A stretch of DNA of 5,146 nucleotides from an uncultured Succinatimonas sp. GTDB taxonomy: Bacteria; Pseudomonadota; Gammaproteobacteria; Enterobacterales; Succinivibrionaceae. Below, piece after piece: positions 1-5,146 of the stretch (positions are counted from its first letter, which is position 1; each line of letters opens with the position of its first letter). The stretch is from contig NZ_CAJKVK010000113.1 of assembly GCF_905203285.1 (NCBI RefSeq), positions 1 to 5,146 of the forward strand, in the 5' to 3' direction. The position numbers and the translations under genes were made by a program. A model generated the notes under the pieces. It ran no database searches and had not been told where the DNA came from. It saw nothing but the letters and a program-made list of their open reading frames with translations.

Positions 1-21
1 TTCAATAAATTAATTAAATAT

Positions 22-43
22 TAATATTAATTTTGCAAAAATC
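22..43 (+). promoter_or_regulatory. Probable UP element upstream of the leu promoter
   Basis: This AT-rich block lies directly upstream of the -35 box. If transcription starts near 81, it covers -59 to -38, the register of the UP element bound by the C-terminal domains of the RNA polymerase alpha subunit. It carries TTTT (31-34) and AAAA (37-40) two bases apart, as in the consensus, and most of the preceding A/W positions also agree; 25 and 29 do not. The same bases form two perfect palindromes, ATTAATATTAAT at 20-31 and TTTTGCAAAA at 31-40, so a regulator site is an alternative reading. The flank is AT-rich throughout, which makes chance similarity easier. Confidence 0.5.
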
Positions 44-45
44 GA

Positions 46-74
46 TTGACAACATTTTTTTACGGTTTTACGAT
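46..74 (+). promoter_or_regulatory. Sigma-70 promoter of the leuABCD operon
   Basis: A perfect -35 hexamer TTGACA (46-51) is followed by a 17-base spacer and the -10 hexamer TACGAT (69-74), which matches TATAAT at four of six positions, including the key A and final T. No extended -10 TG is present. The predicted start is near 80-82, leaving an untranslated leader of about 100 bases before leuA. No other -35/-10 pair in the leader is as good; TATAAA at 119 and at 132 lack a convincing -35 box. The start site is inferred from spacing. Confidence 0.75.
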
Positions 75-80
75 TAACAA

Positions 81-94
81 CACTTTCAAAAGTG
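81..94 (+). repeat. Short inverted repeat at the predicted 5' end of the leu mRNA
   Basis: CACTTTCAAAAGTG can fold as a five-pair stem (81-85 with 90-94) closed by a four-base loop. It sits at the predicted transcription start, so it would form a stem-loop at the very 5' end of the message. Such structures can slow 5'-dependent RNA decay; that role is inferred. The repeat could also be a DNA operator just downstream of the promoter. Confidence 0.35.
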
Positions 95-136
95 CTGATT
101 TTTGTAAAACTCAACCACTATAAAATCAGCCTATAA
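92..136 (+). CDS. Possible leu leader peptide (weakly supported)
   Basis: A GTG-initiated frame encodes 14 residues, MLIFVKLNHYKISL, then TAA. Three residues are leucine (CTG, CTC, CTA), two isoleucine and one valine, a composition suggestive of a branched-chain attenuation leader. The final sense codon is CTA, a leucine codon I did not find in frame in any of the four structural genes. Against it: there is no Shine-Dalgarno sequence in the roughly 11 bases between the predicted mRNA start and the GTG, no run of consecutive leucine codons as in enteric leuL, and no clear leader terminator after it. No ATG-initiated frame exists upstream of leuA. A chance frame is more likely than not. Confidence 0.2.
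   Translation: MLIFVKLNHYKISL
94..130 (+). repeat. Nine-base inverted repeat in the leu leader
   Basis: GCTGATTTT (94-102) is exactly complementary to AAAATCAGC (122-130), with 19 bases between the arms. In RNA this gives a nine-pair stem with an open loop, inside the untranslated leader and inside the possible leader-peptide frame. It is not followed by a T run, so it is not a terminator by itself. It abuts the 5' hairpin at base 94. A nine-base exact match at this distance is unlikely to be pure chance, although the AT content lowers that weight. Confidence 0.4.
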
Positions 137-172
137 AATAAACACGAACGCCCCTGGGCATTTGCATTTATA

Positions 173-178
173 AAGGAA
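173..178 (+). promoter_or_regulatory. Ribosome binding site of leuA
   Basis: AAGGAA lies six bases before the ATG at 185 (the core AGGA at 174-177 is seven before). It fixes the leuA start, since no other ATG occurs upstream in the leader. A weak pairing with 130-137 could mask it (see findings). Confidence 0.75.
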
Positions 179-184
179 AATAAA

Positions 185-1750
185 ATGGCTATTAATGATG
201 ATAAGCGCGTAATAATTTTCGATACCACATTGCGTGACGGCGAACAGGCCTTGCAGTCATCTCTTTCTCCTAAACAGAAACTGCAAATTGCCATGATCCT
301 TGATCAATTAGGCGTTGACGTAATTGAAGCAGGTTTCCCTATTTCATCACCAGGCGACATGGAAGCGGTAAGACTTATCGGTCAGAATTTGAAAAATGCC
401 ACCGTATGCGGTTTGTCCCGTGCCGTTGATAAAGATATCGACGCCTGCTATGAAGCGATGAAAGGTCTTGATCATTACCGTATTCATACCTTTATCGCAA
501 CTTCGGACATTCACGTTCAGGATAAACTCAAAAAGAGCTTTGATGACGTAGTCGAAATGGCAGTACGTGCCGTTACCCGTGCCCGCAAATATACCGACGA
601 CGTCGAGTTTTCATGCGAAGATGCCGGCCGTACCCCTATCGATCATCTGTGCCGTACCGTCGAAGCAGCAATTAAAGCCGGTGCCACGACCGTAAATATC
701 CCTGATACCGTAGGTTATACCTTGCCTTACGAGTTCGGCAATATCATCAAGAATTTATTTGATCGTGTTCCAAACATCGACAAAGCTGTAATTTCAGTTC
801 ACTGCCACAACGATTTGGGCATGGCTACAGCCAACAGCTTGACCGCTTTACAAAACGGCGCCCGCCAAATTGAAGTTGCAGTAAACGGTTTAGGCGAACG
901 CGCCGGCAACTGCTCACTTGAAGAAGTTGCAATGACCATTAAGACACGTTCTGAGTACATGGGCGGTCTTTACACCGGTATTGTCAGCACCAACATAGCA
1001 AGAGCCTCCCAGGTTGTCGCCGGCGTTTGCAATGAACCGGTTCCGCCGCATAAAGCAATTGTCGGCTCCAACGCTTTTGCCCACAGCTCTGGAATTCACC
1101 AGGACGGCGTGTTAAAGAACCGCTCAACATATGAAATCATTACTCCCGAAAGCGTCGGCTTTAAAGAAAACAATCTGCATATGACCGCCCGCTCAGGTCG
1201 TCACATGATTAAATCATGTCTTGCAAACTTAGGCTACGATGAAAGCACTTATGATTTGGACGATGTTTATGCCCGTTTCTTGAAGCTTGCCGATCGCAAA
1301 GGTCAGGTATTTGATTATGACTTAGAGGCTCTTTTGTTCTTCTCCCCTGACAAAGAAGAAGAGACTCAATTTGAACTTGAATCATTAAACGTAATTTCAG
1401 GCGGCAAAAATGTTATTCCTACCGCCTCAGTAAGACTTAAAATCGGAAAGCGTACACGTACCGAATCCGGTACCGGCAACGGACCTGTTGACGCAGTATT
1501 CAACTGCATCACAAGACTTACCGGAATTCGTTGCGAACTGACCAATTACGTCATCGCCGCCAAAGGATCAGGCATGAATGCCCAAGGTCAGGTTGACGTT
1601 GATGTAATGTACCAAGGACGTCAGTATCACGGTAAAGGCTTATCTACCGACGTTATCGAATCATCAGCCTTGGCTTTGATTCACGCCTGCAACAGTATTT
1701 ACCGCGCTCGCATCATTGCCGATGAAAAACTCGAAAACAAGGAGAAATAA
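185..1750 (+). CDS. leuA: 2-isopropylmalate synthase (EC 2.3.3.13)
   Basis: This is the first committed enzyme of leucine synthesis, condensing 2-ketoisovalerate with acetyl-CoA to give 2-isopropylmalate and CoA in the cytoplasm. At 521 residues it matches the long LeuA type (E. coli has 523). The N-terminal HMGL-like TIM barrel opens with DTTLRDGEQ (13-21). The expected divalent-metal ligands are D18, H206 and H208 (HCHND, 206-210) and N242 (GERAGN, 237-242), each four residues later than in E. coli. SGIHQDG (302-308) marks the linker subdomain with a conserved histidine. From about residue 395 a C-terminal LeuA allosteric domain follows, ending in a conserved GLSTDVIESSALALIHACN block (485-503); this domain normally binds leucine for feedback inhibition. 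The motif GxGKDAxGQV reads GSGMNAQGQV (461-470), so K and D are replaced by M and N. It leads the operon, and its last codons contain the leuB Shine-Dalgarno. Confidence 0.97.
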   Translation: MAINDDKRVIIFDTTLRDGEQALQSSLSPKQKLQIAMILDQLGVDVIEAGFPISSPGDMEAVRLIGQNLKNATVCGLSRAVDKDIDACYEAMKGLDHYRIHTFIATSDIHVQDKLKKSFDDVVEMAVRAVTRARKYTDDVEFSCEDAGRTPIDHLCRTVEAAIKAGATTVNIPDTVGYTLPYEFGNIIKNLFDRVPNIDKAVISVHCHNDLGMATANSLTALQNGARQIEVAVNGLGERAGNCSLEEVAMTIKTRSEYMGGLYTGIVSTNIARASQVVAGVCNEPVPPHKAIVGSNAFAHSSGIHQDGVLKNRSTYEIITPESVGFKENNLHMTARSGRHMIKSCLANLGYDESTYDLDDVYARFLKLADRKGQVFDYDLEALLFFSPDKEEETQFELESLNVISGGKNVIPTASVRLKIGKRTRTESGTGNGPVDAVFNCITRLTGIRCELTNYVIAAKGSGMNAQGQVDVDVMYQGRQYHGKGLSTDVIESSALALIHACNSIYRARIIADEKLENKEK

Positions 1751-1756
1751 TTAAAA

Positions 1757-2854
1757 ATGGCAAAAACTTACAAAATCGCAGTATTGGCAGGCGACGGCAT
1801 CGGTCCTGAAATCATGAATGAAGCCGTCAAAGTTTTAAATGCCGTTGCACCGCGTTTTGACATTAACTTTGAATTCAATCACAAGCTTGCAGGCGGATGT
1901 GCCATTGACGCCTGCGGCACCCCGCTTCCTGATGACACTTTAAAAGCCTGTGAAGAATCAGATGCTATTTTATTCGGCTCAGTAGGCGGACCTAAATGGG
2001 ATAAACTTCCGCCTCAGCAGCGCCCCGAGCGCGGAGCGTTATTGCCGCTGCGCAAGCATTTCAAGCTGTTCTGCAATTTCCGTCCGGCTTGTATCTATCC
2101 GGGACTGGGTGCTTTGTCTCCGCTGCGTGCCGATATCTCAATGCGCGGTTTTGACATGCTGTGCGTAAGAGAATTAACCGGAGGAATTTATTTCGGACAG
2201 CCAAAAGGCCGTGAAGGAACCGGACCTGAAGAGAAAGCTTTTGATACTGAAATCTATCATCGCTATGAAATCGAGCGTATCGCTAAAGTTGCTTTTGAAG
2301 CTGCCAGATTACGCCGCAAAAAAGTAACTTCAGTTGATAAGTCAAACGTATTGCAAAGCTCTATCTTATGGCGTGAAGTAGTTACCGAAGTAGCTAAAGA
2401 CTATCCTGATGTTGAGTTAAACCACATCTATATTGATAACGCCACCATGCAGTTGATTAAAAACCCGGCACAATTTGACGTACTTTTGTGCTCCAATATG
2501 TTCGGCGACATCCTTTCAGATGAATGCGCAATGATCACCGGTTCTATGGGAATGCTTCCTTCTGCAAGTCTCGGTGAAGGCGGTTTCGGTCTTTATGAGC
2601 CGGCAGGCGGCAGTGCCCCTGATATTGCTGGCAAAGGCATTGCCAATCCGATTGCACAAATCCTGTCCGCAGCCTTAATGCTGCGCTACAGCTTAAAAGA
2701 AAATGACGCCGCAACAGCGATTGAAGATGCAGTAAAAGCTGCGCTTGCAAACGGCAACTTAACTTCCGATTTGATGGAGAGCGGAGCAAGCTCCAAACCC
2801 GCTTGCTCAACCTCACAAATGGGTGATGCCATCGTCGCGGAACTTACTAAATAA
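1757..2854 (+). CDS. leuB: 3-isopropylmalate dehydrogenase (EC 1.1.1.85)
   Basis: LeuB oxidises 3-isopropylmalate with NAD+ to 2-isopropyl-3-oxosuccinate, which decarboxylates to 2-ketoisocaproate. The 365-residue length is normal (E. coli 363). GDGIGPE (12-18) is the family N-terminal signature. The substrate arginines are R99, R109 and R138, the last in VRELTGGIYFGQP (137-149), which also supplies Y145. K195 is the catalytic lysine. D227, D251 and D255 (YIDN and SNMFGDILSDE) bind the metal and substrate. GGSAPDIAGKGIANP (284-298) forms the cofactor loop, and its D289 favours NAD over NADP. EPAGG in place of EPxHG is the form I recall in E. coli, so it is not a defect. The gene starts six bases after leuA; AAGGAG (1739-1744), 12 bases before the ATG, is a rather distant Shine-Dalgarno inside the leuA end. 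Isocitrate or tartrate dehydrogenase relatives are excluded by motifs and context. Confidence 0.97.
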   Translation: MAKTYKIAVLAGDGIGPEIMNEAVKVLNAVAPRFDINFEFNHKLAGGCAIDACGTPLPDDTLKACEESDAILFGSVGGPKWDKLPPQQRPERGALLPLRKHFKLFCNFRPACIYPGLGALSPLRADISMRGFDMLCVRELTGGIYFGQPKGREGTGPEEKAFDTEIYHRYEIERIAKVAFEAARLRRKKVTSVDKSNVLQSSILWREVVTEVAKDYPDVELNHIYIDNATMQLIKNPAQFDVLLCSNMFGDILSDECAMITGSMGMLPSASLGEGGFGLYEPAGGSAPDIAGKGIANPIAQILSAALMLRYSLKENDAATAIEDAVKAALANGNLTSDLMESGASSKPACSTSQMGDAIVAELTK

Positions 2855-2872
2855 CAATAAGGTACATGCAAA

Positions 2873-4276
2873 ATGGGTAAGACTTTATACCAAAAAGTTT
2901 ATGACAGCCACATTGTCTTTCAAAAAGAAGGTGAACTGCCCACAATTTATATCGACCGTCACCTCGTTCATGAGGTAACAAGTCCGCAAGCATTCTCAGG
3001 CCTTGAGGTCGCAGGACGTAAATTAAGACGCCCTGACCTTACATTGGCTACCATGGATCATGACATTTCCACTAAAGAAGCTTCAATTGAAGCCTGCAGC
3101 CCTATGGCTAAAGAACAGGTAACGACCTTGATGGCAAACGCCGATAAATTCGGCGTTACCCTGTTCGGTCTCGGCCATCCCAATCAGGGTATCGTTCACA
3201 TCGTAGGTCCGCAGGTAGGCTTTACTTTACCGGGAACCACTTTAGTCTGCGGTGACTCTCATACGGCAACTCACGGAGCTTTCGGTGCTCTGGCTTTCGG
3301 TATCGGTACCTCTGAAGTAGAGCACGTCATGGCAACCCAGACCTTAAAGCAAGGTCGCCTTAAAACCATGAAAATCGAGTGTACGGGCAAACTGCAAAAA
3401 GGAGTCTACGCAAAAGACTTGATCCTTGCCATTATCGGCAAACTCACTACCGCTGGCGGTACCGGCTATTGCGTTGAATTCTGCGGTGAGGCTGTACGTG
3501 CTCTCTCTATGGAAGGACGCATGACTTTATCCAACATGGCAATTGAGTTCGGCGCAACCGCAGGTATGATTGCTCCTGACGAAACCACCTTTGAATACAT
3601 CAAAGGACGCCTCTATGCTCCTAAGGGAGAAGATTTTGACAAAGCCGTCGAGTATTGGAAAACCTTAAAGTCAGATGACGACGCGGTTTTTGATAAAGTT
3701 GTTACGATTGATGCCGCAGCTTTAGAGCCGCAGGTTACTTGGGGTACTAACCCGGGACAAGAGTGCGCGGTAACCGGCACTGTTCCCTCCCCTGATGATT
3801 TTGCCGATCCGGTAGTCAAAAAATCATGTAAGGATGCTCTTGCCTATATCGACTTGAAGCCAGGACAGAAACTTACCGATGCAAAAGTTGACTATGTGTT
3901 CATCGGCTCCTGCACCAACGGCCGCATTGAAGATTTCCGCGCCGCAGCAGAGGTTATTAAAGGTCATAAAGTTGCTCCGGGCGTTACCGCTCTTGCAGTT
4001 CCCGGATCTATGTGGGTTAAAGCTCAGGCTGAAAAAGAAGGTCTTGATAAGATTTTCAAAGACGCAGGTTTTGAATGGCGTCTTCCGGGCTGCTCCATGT
4101 GCCTTGCCATGAATGATGACAGAGCCCCTGCCGGCAAACGCGTTGCTTCCACTTCAAACCGTAACTTTGTCGGCCGTCAGGGTAAAGGCTCCCGCACTCA
4201 TTTAATGAGCCCGGCATCAGCTGCCGCCTGTGCCATTACCGGTCATATCACCGACGTTCGTGAGTTTTTAAAATAG
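2873..4276 (+). CDS. leuC: 3-isopropylmalate dehydratase large subunit (EC 4.2.1.33)
   Basis: LeuC is the iron-sulfur subunit of isopropylmalate isomerase. With LeuD it dehydrates 2-isopropylmalate and rehydrates it to 3-isopropylmalate. The 467 residues match the proteobacterial form (E. coli 466). The aconitase-fold signatures are GDSHTATHGAFGALAFGIGT (127-146), IGSCTNGRIEDFR (344-356) and LPGCSMCLAMN (404-414). C347, C407 and C410 are the three expected ligands of the catalytic 4Fe-4S cluster, at the same numbering as E. coli LeuC. STSNRNFVGRQG (427-438) is the conserved C-terminal substrate region. Such clusters are oxygen-sensitive in this family. The gene starts 18 bases after leuB, with only a short AAGG (2859-2862) as Shine-Dalgarno ten bases before the ATG. 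Its TAG stop lies inside the strong leuD ribosome binding site, which suggests coupled, balanced synthesis with its partner. Confidence 0.97.
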   Translation: MGKTLYQKVYDSHIVFQKEGELPTIYIDRHLVHEVTSPQAFSGLEVAGRKLRRPDLTLATMDHDISTKEASIEACSPMAKEQVTTLMANADKFGVTLFGLGHPNQGIVHIVGPQVGFTLPGTTLVCGDSHTATHGAFGALAFGIGTSEVEHVMATQTLKQGRLKTMKIECTGKLQKGVYAKDLILAIIGKLTTAGGTGYCVEFCGEAVRALSMEGRMTLSNMAIEFGATAGMIAPDETTFEYIKGRLYAPKGEDFDKAVEYWKTLKSDDDAVFDKVVTIDAAALEPQVTWGTNPGQECAVTGTVPSPDDFADPVVKKSCKDALAYIDLKPGQKLTDAKVDYVFIGSCTNGRIEDFRAAAEVIKGHKVAPGVTALAVPGSMWVKAQAEKEGLDKIFKDAGFEWRLPGCSMCLAMNDDRAPAGKRVASTSNRNFVGRQGKGSRTHLMSPASAAACAITGHITDVREFLK

Positions 4277-4283
4277 GAGGAGG
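4275..4283 (+). promoter_or_regulatory. Strong ribosome binding site of leuD overlapping the leuC stop
   Basis: AGGAGGAGG ends five bases before the leuD ATG and is the best Shine-Dalgarno in the operon. Its first two bases are the last two of the leuC TAG stop (4274-4276). A ribosome finishing leuC therefore stands on the leuD initiation site, which fits translational coupling of the two isomerase subunits (inference). Confidence 0.85.
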
Positions 4284-4288
4284 CAAAA

Positions 4289-4900
4289 ATGGAAAAATTT
4301 ACCGTTCACGAAGGTGTTGCCGTTCCTCTTGACTCGGCCAACATTGATACCGATCAGATCATCCCTAAGCAGTTCCTTTTGGCTGTAAGCCGTAAAGGAT
4401 TCGGCGTACATCTGTTCCACGATTGGCGCTATCTTGATGATGCCGAAACAAAGCCTAATCCTGAGTTTAATTTGAACAAGCCTGAATTTAAGGGAGCATC
4501 CATTTTGGTAGCTCGCGATAATTTCGGAAACGGCTCCTCCCGAGAGCACGCTCCTTGGGCTTTAATGGATTACGGAATTAAAGCTGTTATCGCTCCTAGC
4601 TTTGCCGTTATTTTCAACAATAACGCTTTAGGCAACGGACTTTTAACCGTAAAACTCACTGTTGAAGAAGTTGACGAAATCTTCAAAGAGCTTGAGAAGA
4701 ATCCAGGCAGCAAAATCAAAATTTCCTTAGTCGATATGACTGTTGATTGCGGACCTCTTCACTTTACCTTTGATTTGGATCCGTTCCGTAGGCACTGCTT
4801 ACTTGAAGGTCTTGACAGTATTTCCTTGACCTTGCAAAATGAAGGTGACATCAAAGCCTTCGAAAGCAATATGCCAGCATGGGAACAAGTCAAGAAATAA
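4289..4900 (+). CDS. leuD: 3-isopropylmalate dehydratase small subunit (EC 4.2.1.33)
   Basis: LeuD is the swivelling small subunit that completes the isopropylmalate isomerase active site with LeuC. It has 203 residues (E. coli 201), so it is full length. NIDTDQIIPKQFL (18-30) is the N-terminal family motif. FGNGSSREHAPWAL (79-92) corresponds to the substrate-binding motif usually written FGCGSSREHAPWAL; the cysteine is asparagine here (N81, codon AAC at 4529-4531), while the serines, R85, E86 and H87 are kept. IAPSFAVIF (101-109) and FRRHCLLEGLDSISLTLQ (166-183) complete the C-terminal signature typical of proteobacterial LeuD. The start is set by the strong Shine-Dalgarno at 4275-4283. It is the last gene of the operon, and the terminator begins 20 bases after its TAA. 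Confidence 0.97.
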   Translation: MEKFTVHEGVAVPLDSANIDTDQIIPKQFLLAVSRKGFGVHLFHDWRYLDDAETKPNPEFNLNKPEFKGASILVARDNFGNGSSREHAPWALMDYGIKAVIAPSFAVIFNNNALGNGLLTVKLTVEEVDEIFKELEKNPGSKIKISLVDMTVDCGPLHFTFDLDPFRRHCLLEGLDSISLTLQNEGDIKAFESNMPAWEQVKK

Positions 4901-4920
4901 TCCTTTATTGTCATCTAATG

Positions 4921-4946
4921 AGCCGGACAAATGTTCCGGCTTTTTT
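4921..4946 (+). terminator. Intrinsic terminator of the leuABCD operon
   Basis: AGCCGGA (4921-4927) pairs perfectly with TCCGGCT (4935-4941) across a seven-base loop, and six T residues (4941-4946) follow directly, continuing as GTT. GC-rich stem, T run and position 20 bases after the leuD stop all agree. On the minus strand the hairpin is not followed by a T run, so it works in one direction only. Confidence 0.93.
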
Positions 4947-5146
4947 GTTATAAAACAAATAGTTTTTAAACTTAAAATCGCTATTAACAGCATATTTGAT
5001 TAACCTTATATCAGAATCTCATCGGCAAAATCTTTTCAGAATTAGAAAATATTTTTAATATTTTAACTTCGCAATTTTTCGTCTATTAATATAACTATTT
5101 ATTATTTAAGGGTTTTATTGTAAAGTGGCGCCTTCATTTTTAACCT
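4947..5146. other. AT-rich intergenic region with no supported gene
   Basis: No frame of credible length or family resemblance is present on either strand after the leu terminator. The sequence is strongly AT-rich, with several short palindromes (TTTGTT/AACAAA at 4944-4959, the A+T hairpin at 5046-5064, GGCGCC at 5127-5132). No -35/-10 pair is convincing. The far end could hold the last codons of a convergent minus-strand gene, because the minus frame from 5146 stays open until a TAA at 5102-5104, but that is too short to support a call. Confidence 0.6.
5046..5064. repeat. A+T-only inverted repeat downstream of the operon
   Basis: AAAATATT (5046-5053) and AATATTTT (5057-5064) are perfect complements around a TTT loop. 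The stem has no G or C, so it would be a weak RNA hairpin and is not followed by a long T run on either strand. It may be an unstructured AT-rich promoter or nucleoid-protein region, or chance in a very AT-rich stretch. Confidence 0.3.

Noticed and set aside
150..159. GCCCCTGGGC palindrome as a leader attenuator terminator
   Set aside because: Only four G-C pairs around a two-base loop, and the following sequence is a mixed A/T/G/C stretch rather than a T run, so it does not look like an intrinsic terminator.
914..1099. Minus-strand and alternate-frame open stretches inside the leu genes (also 2544-2816, 2686-2871, 3613-3819, 3879-4112, 4268-4549, 4799-4993)
   Set aside because: They lie opposite or within well-recognised genes, have no family resemblance and no convincing start signals.
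2600..2610. LeuB EPAGG lacking the histidine of EPxHGSAPD
   Set aside because: E. coli LeuB, as I recall it, has the same glycine, so it is normal for this group.
2866..2880. Tiny upstream frame ATG CAA AAT GGG TAA overlapping the leuC start
   Set aside because: Four codons only, and the nearest AAGG is just three bases upstream of this ATG, too close to initiate well; the same AAGG is properly spaced for leuC.
4010..4015. Met-Trp in LeuC after VPGS (residues 380-381), where E. coli has Gly-Pro
   Set aside because: As recalled, this pair varies across LeuC proteins (for example RQ, QP, GP), so I see no reason to treat it as a functional change.
4918..4953. Eleven-codon ATG frame running through the terminator hairpin
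   Set aside because: No Shine-Dalgarno and its sequence is fully explained by the terminator.

Overview
The window holds one complete leucine-biosynthesis operon, leuA-leuB-leuC-leuD, on the + strand, with its promoter region upstream and a strong intrinsic terminator downstream. All four reading frames are intact and close to the usual family length. LeuA is the long, enterobacterial-type isopropylmalate synthase, LeuB resembles the E. coli enzyme, and LeuC keeps its three iron-sulfur cysteines. The ABCD order and the protein signatures point to a gammaproteobacterium. The AT-rich flanks and slightly divergent residues fit a host-associated anaerobic or facultative lineage such as the Succinivibrionaceae, but that placement is recalled and inferred and is weak.

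Layout. Positions 1-184 are a leader region. It has an AT-rich stretch resembling an RNA polymerase UP element, a consensus -35 box (46-51), a 17-base spacer and a -10 box (69-74). Short inverted repeats and a possible 14-codon leader peptide lie between the promoter and leuA. The genes follow with gaps of 6, 18 and 12 bases: leuA (185-1750), leuB (1757-2854), leuC (2873-4276) and leuD (4289-4900). A GC-rich hairpin with a T run ends the operon at 4921-4946. The last 200 bases (4947-5146) are AT-rich and contain no gene I can support.

How the genes work together. LeuA condenses 2-ketoisovalerate with acetyl-CoA to 2-isopropylmalate. LeuC and LeuD form the isomerase that converts this to 3-isopropylmalate. 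LeuB oxidises the product to 2-isopropyl-3-oxosuccinate, which loses CO2 to give 2-ketoisocaproate. A branched-chain aminotransferase, not in this window, then makes leucine. All steps are cytoplasmic.

This is a conventional biosynthetic operon, and I see no undescribed system, mobile element, CRISPR array or RNA gene. The points most worth a second look are the leader (possible leucine-sensing peptide and hairpins), the near-consensus UP element, and substitutions at conserved positions in LeuA and LeuD.
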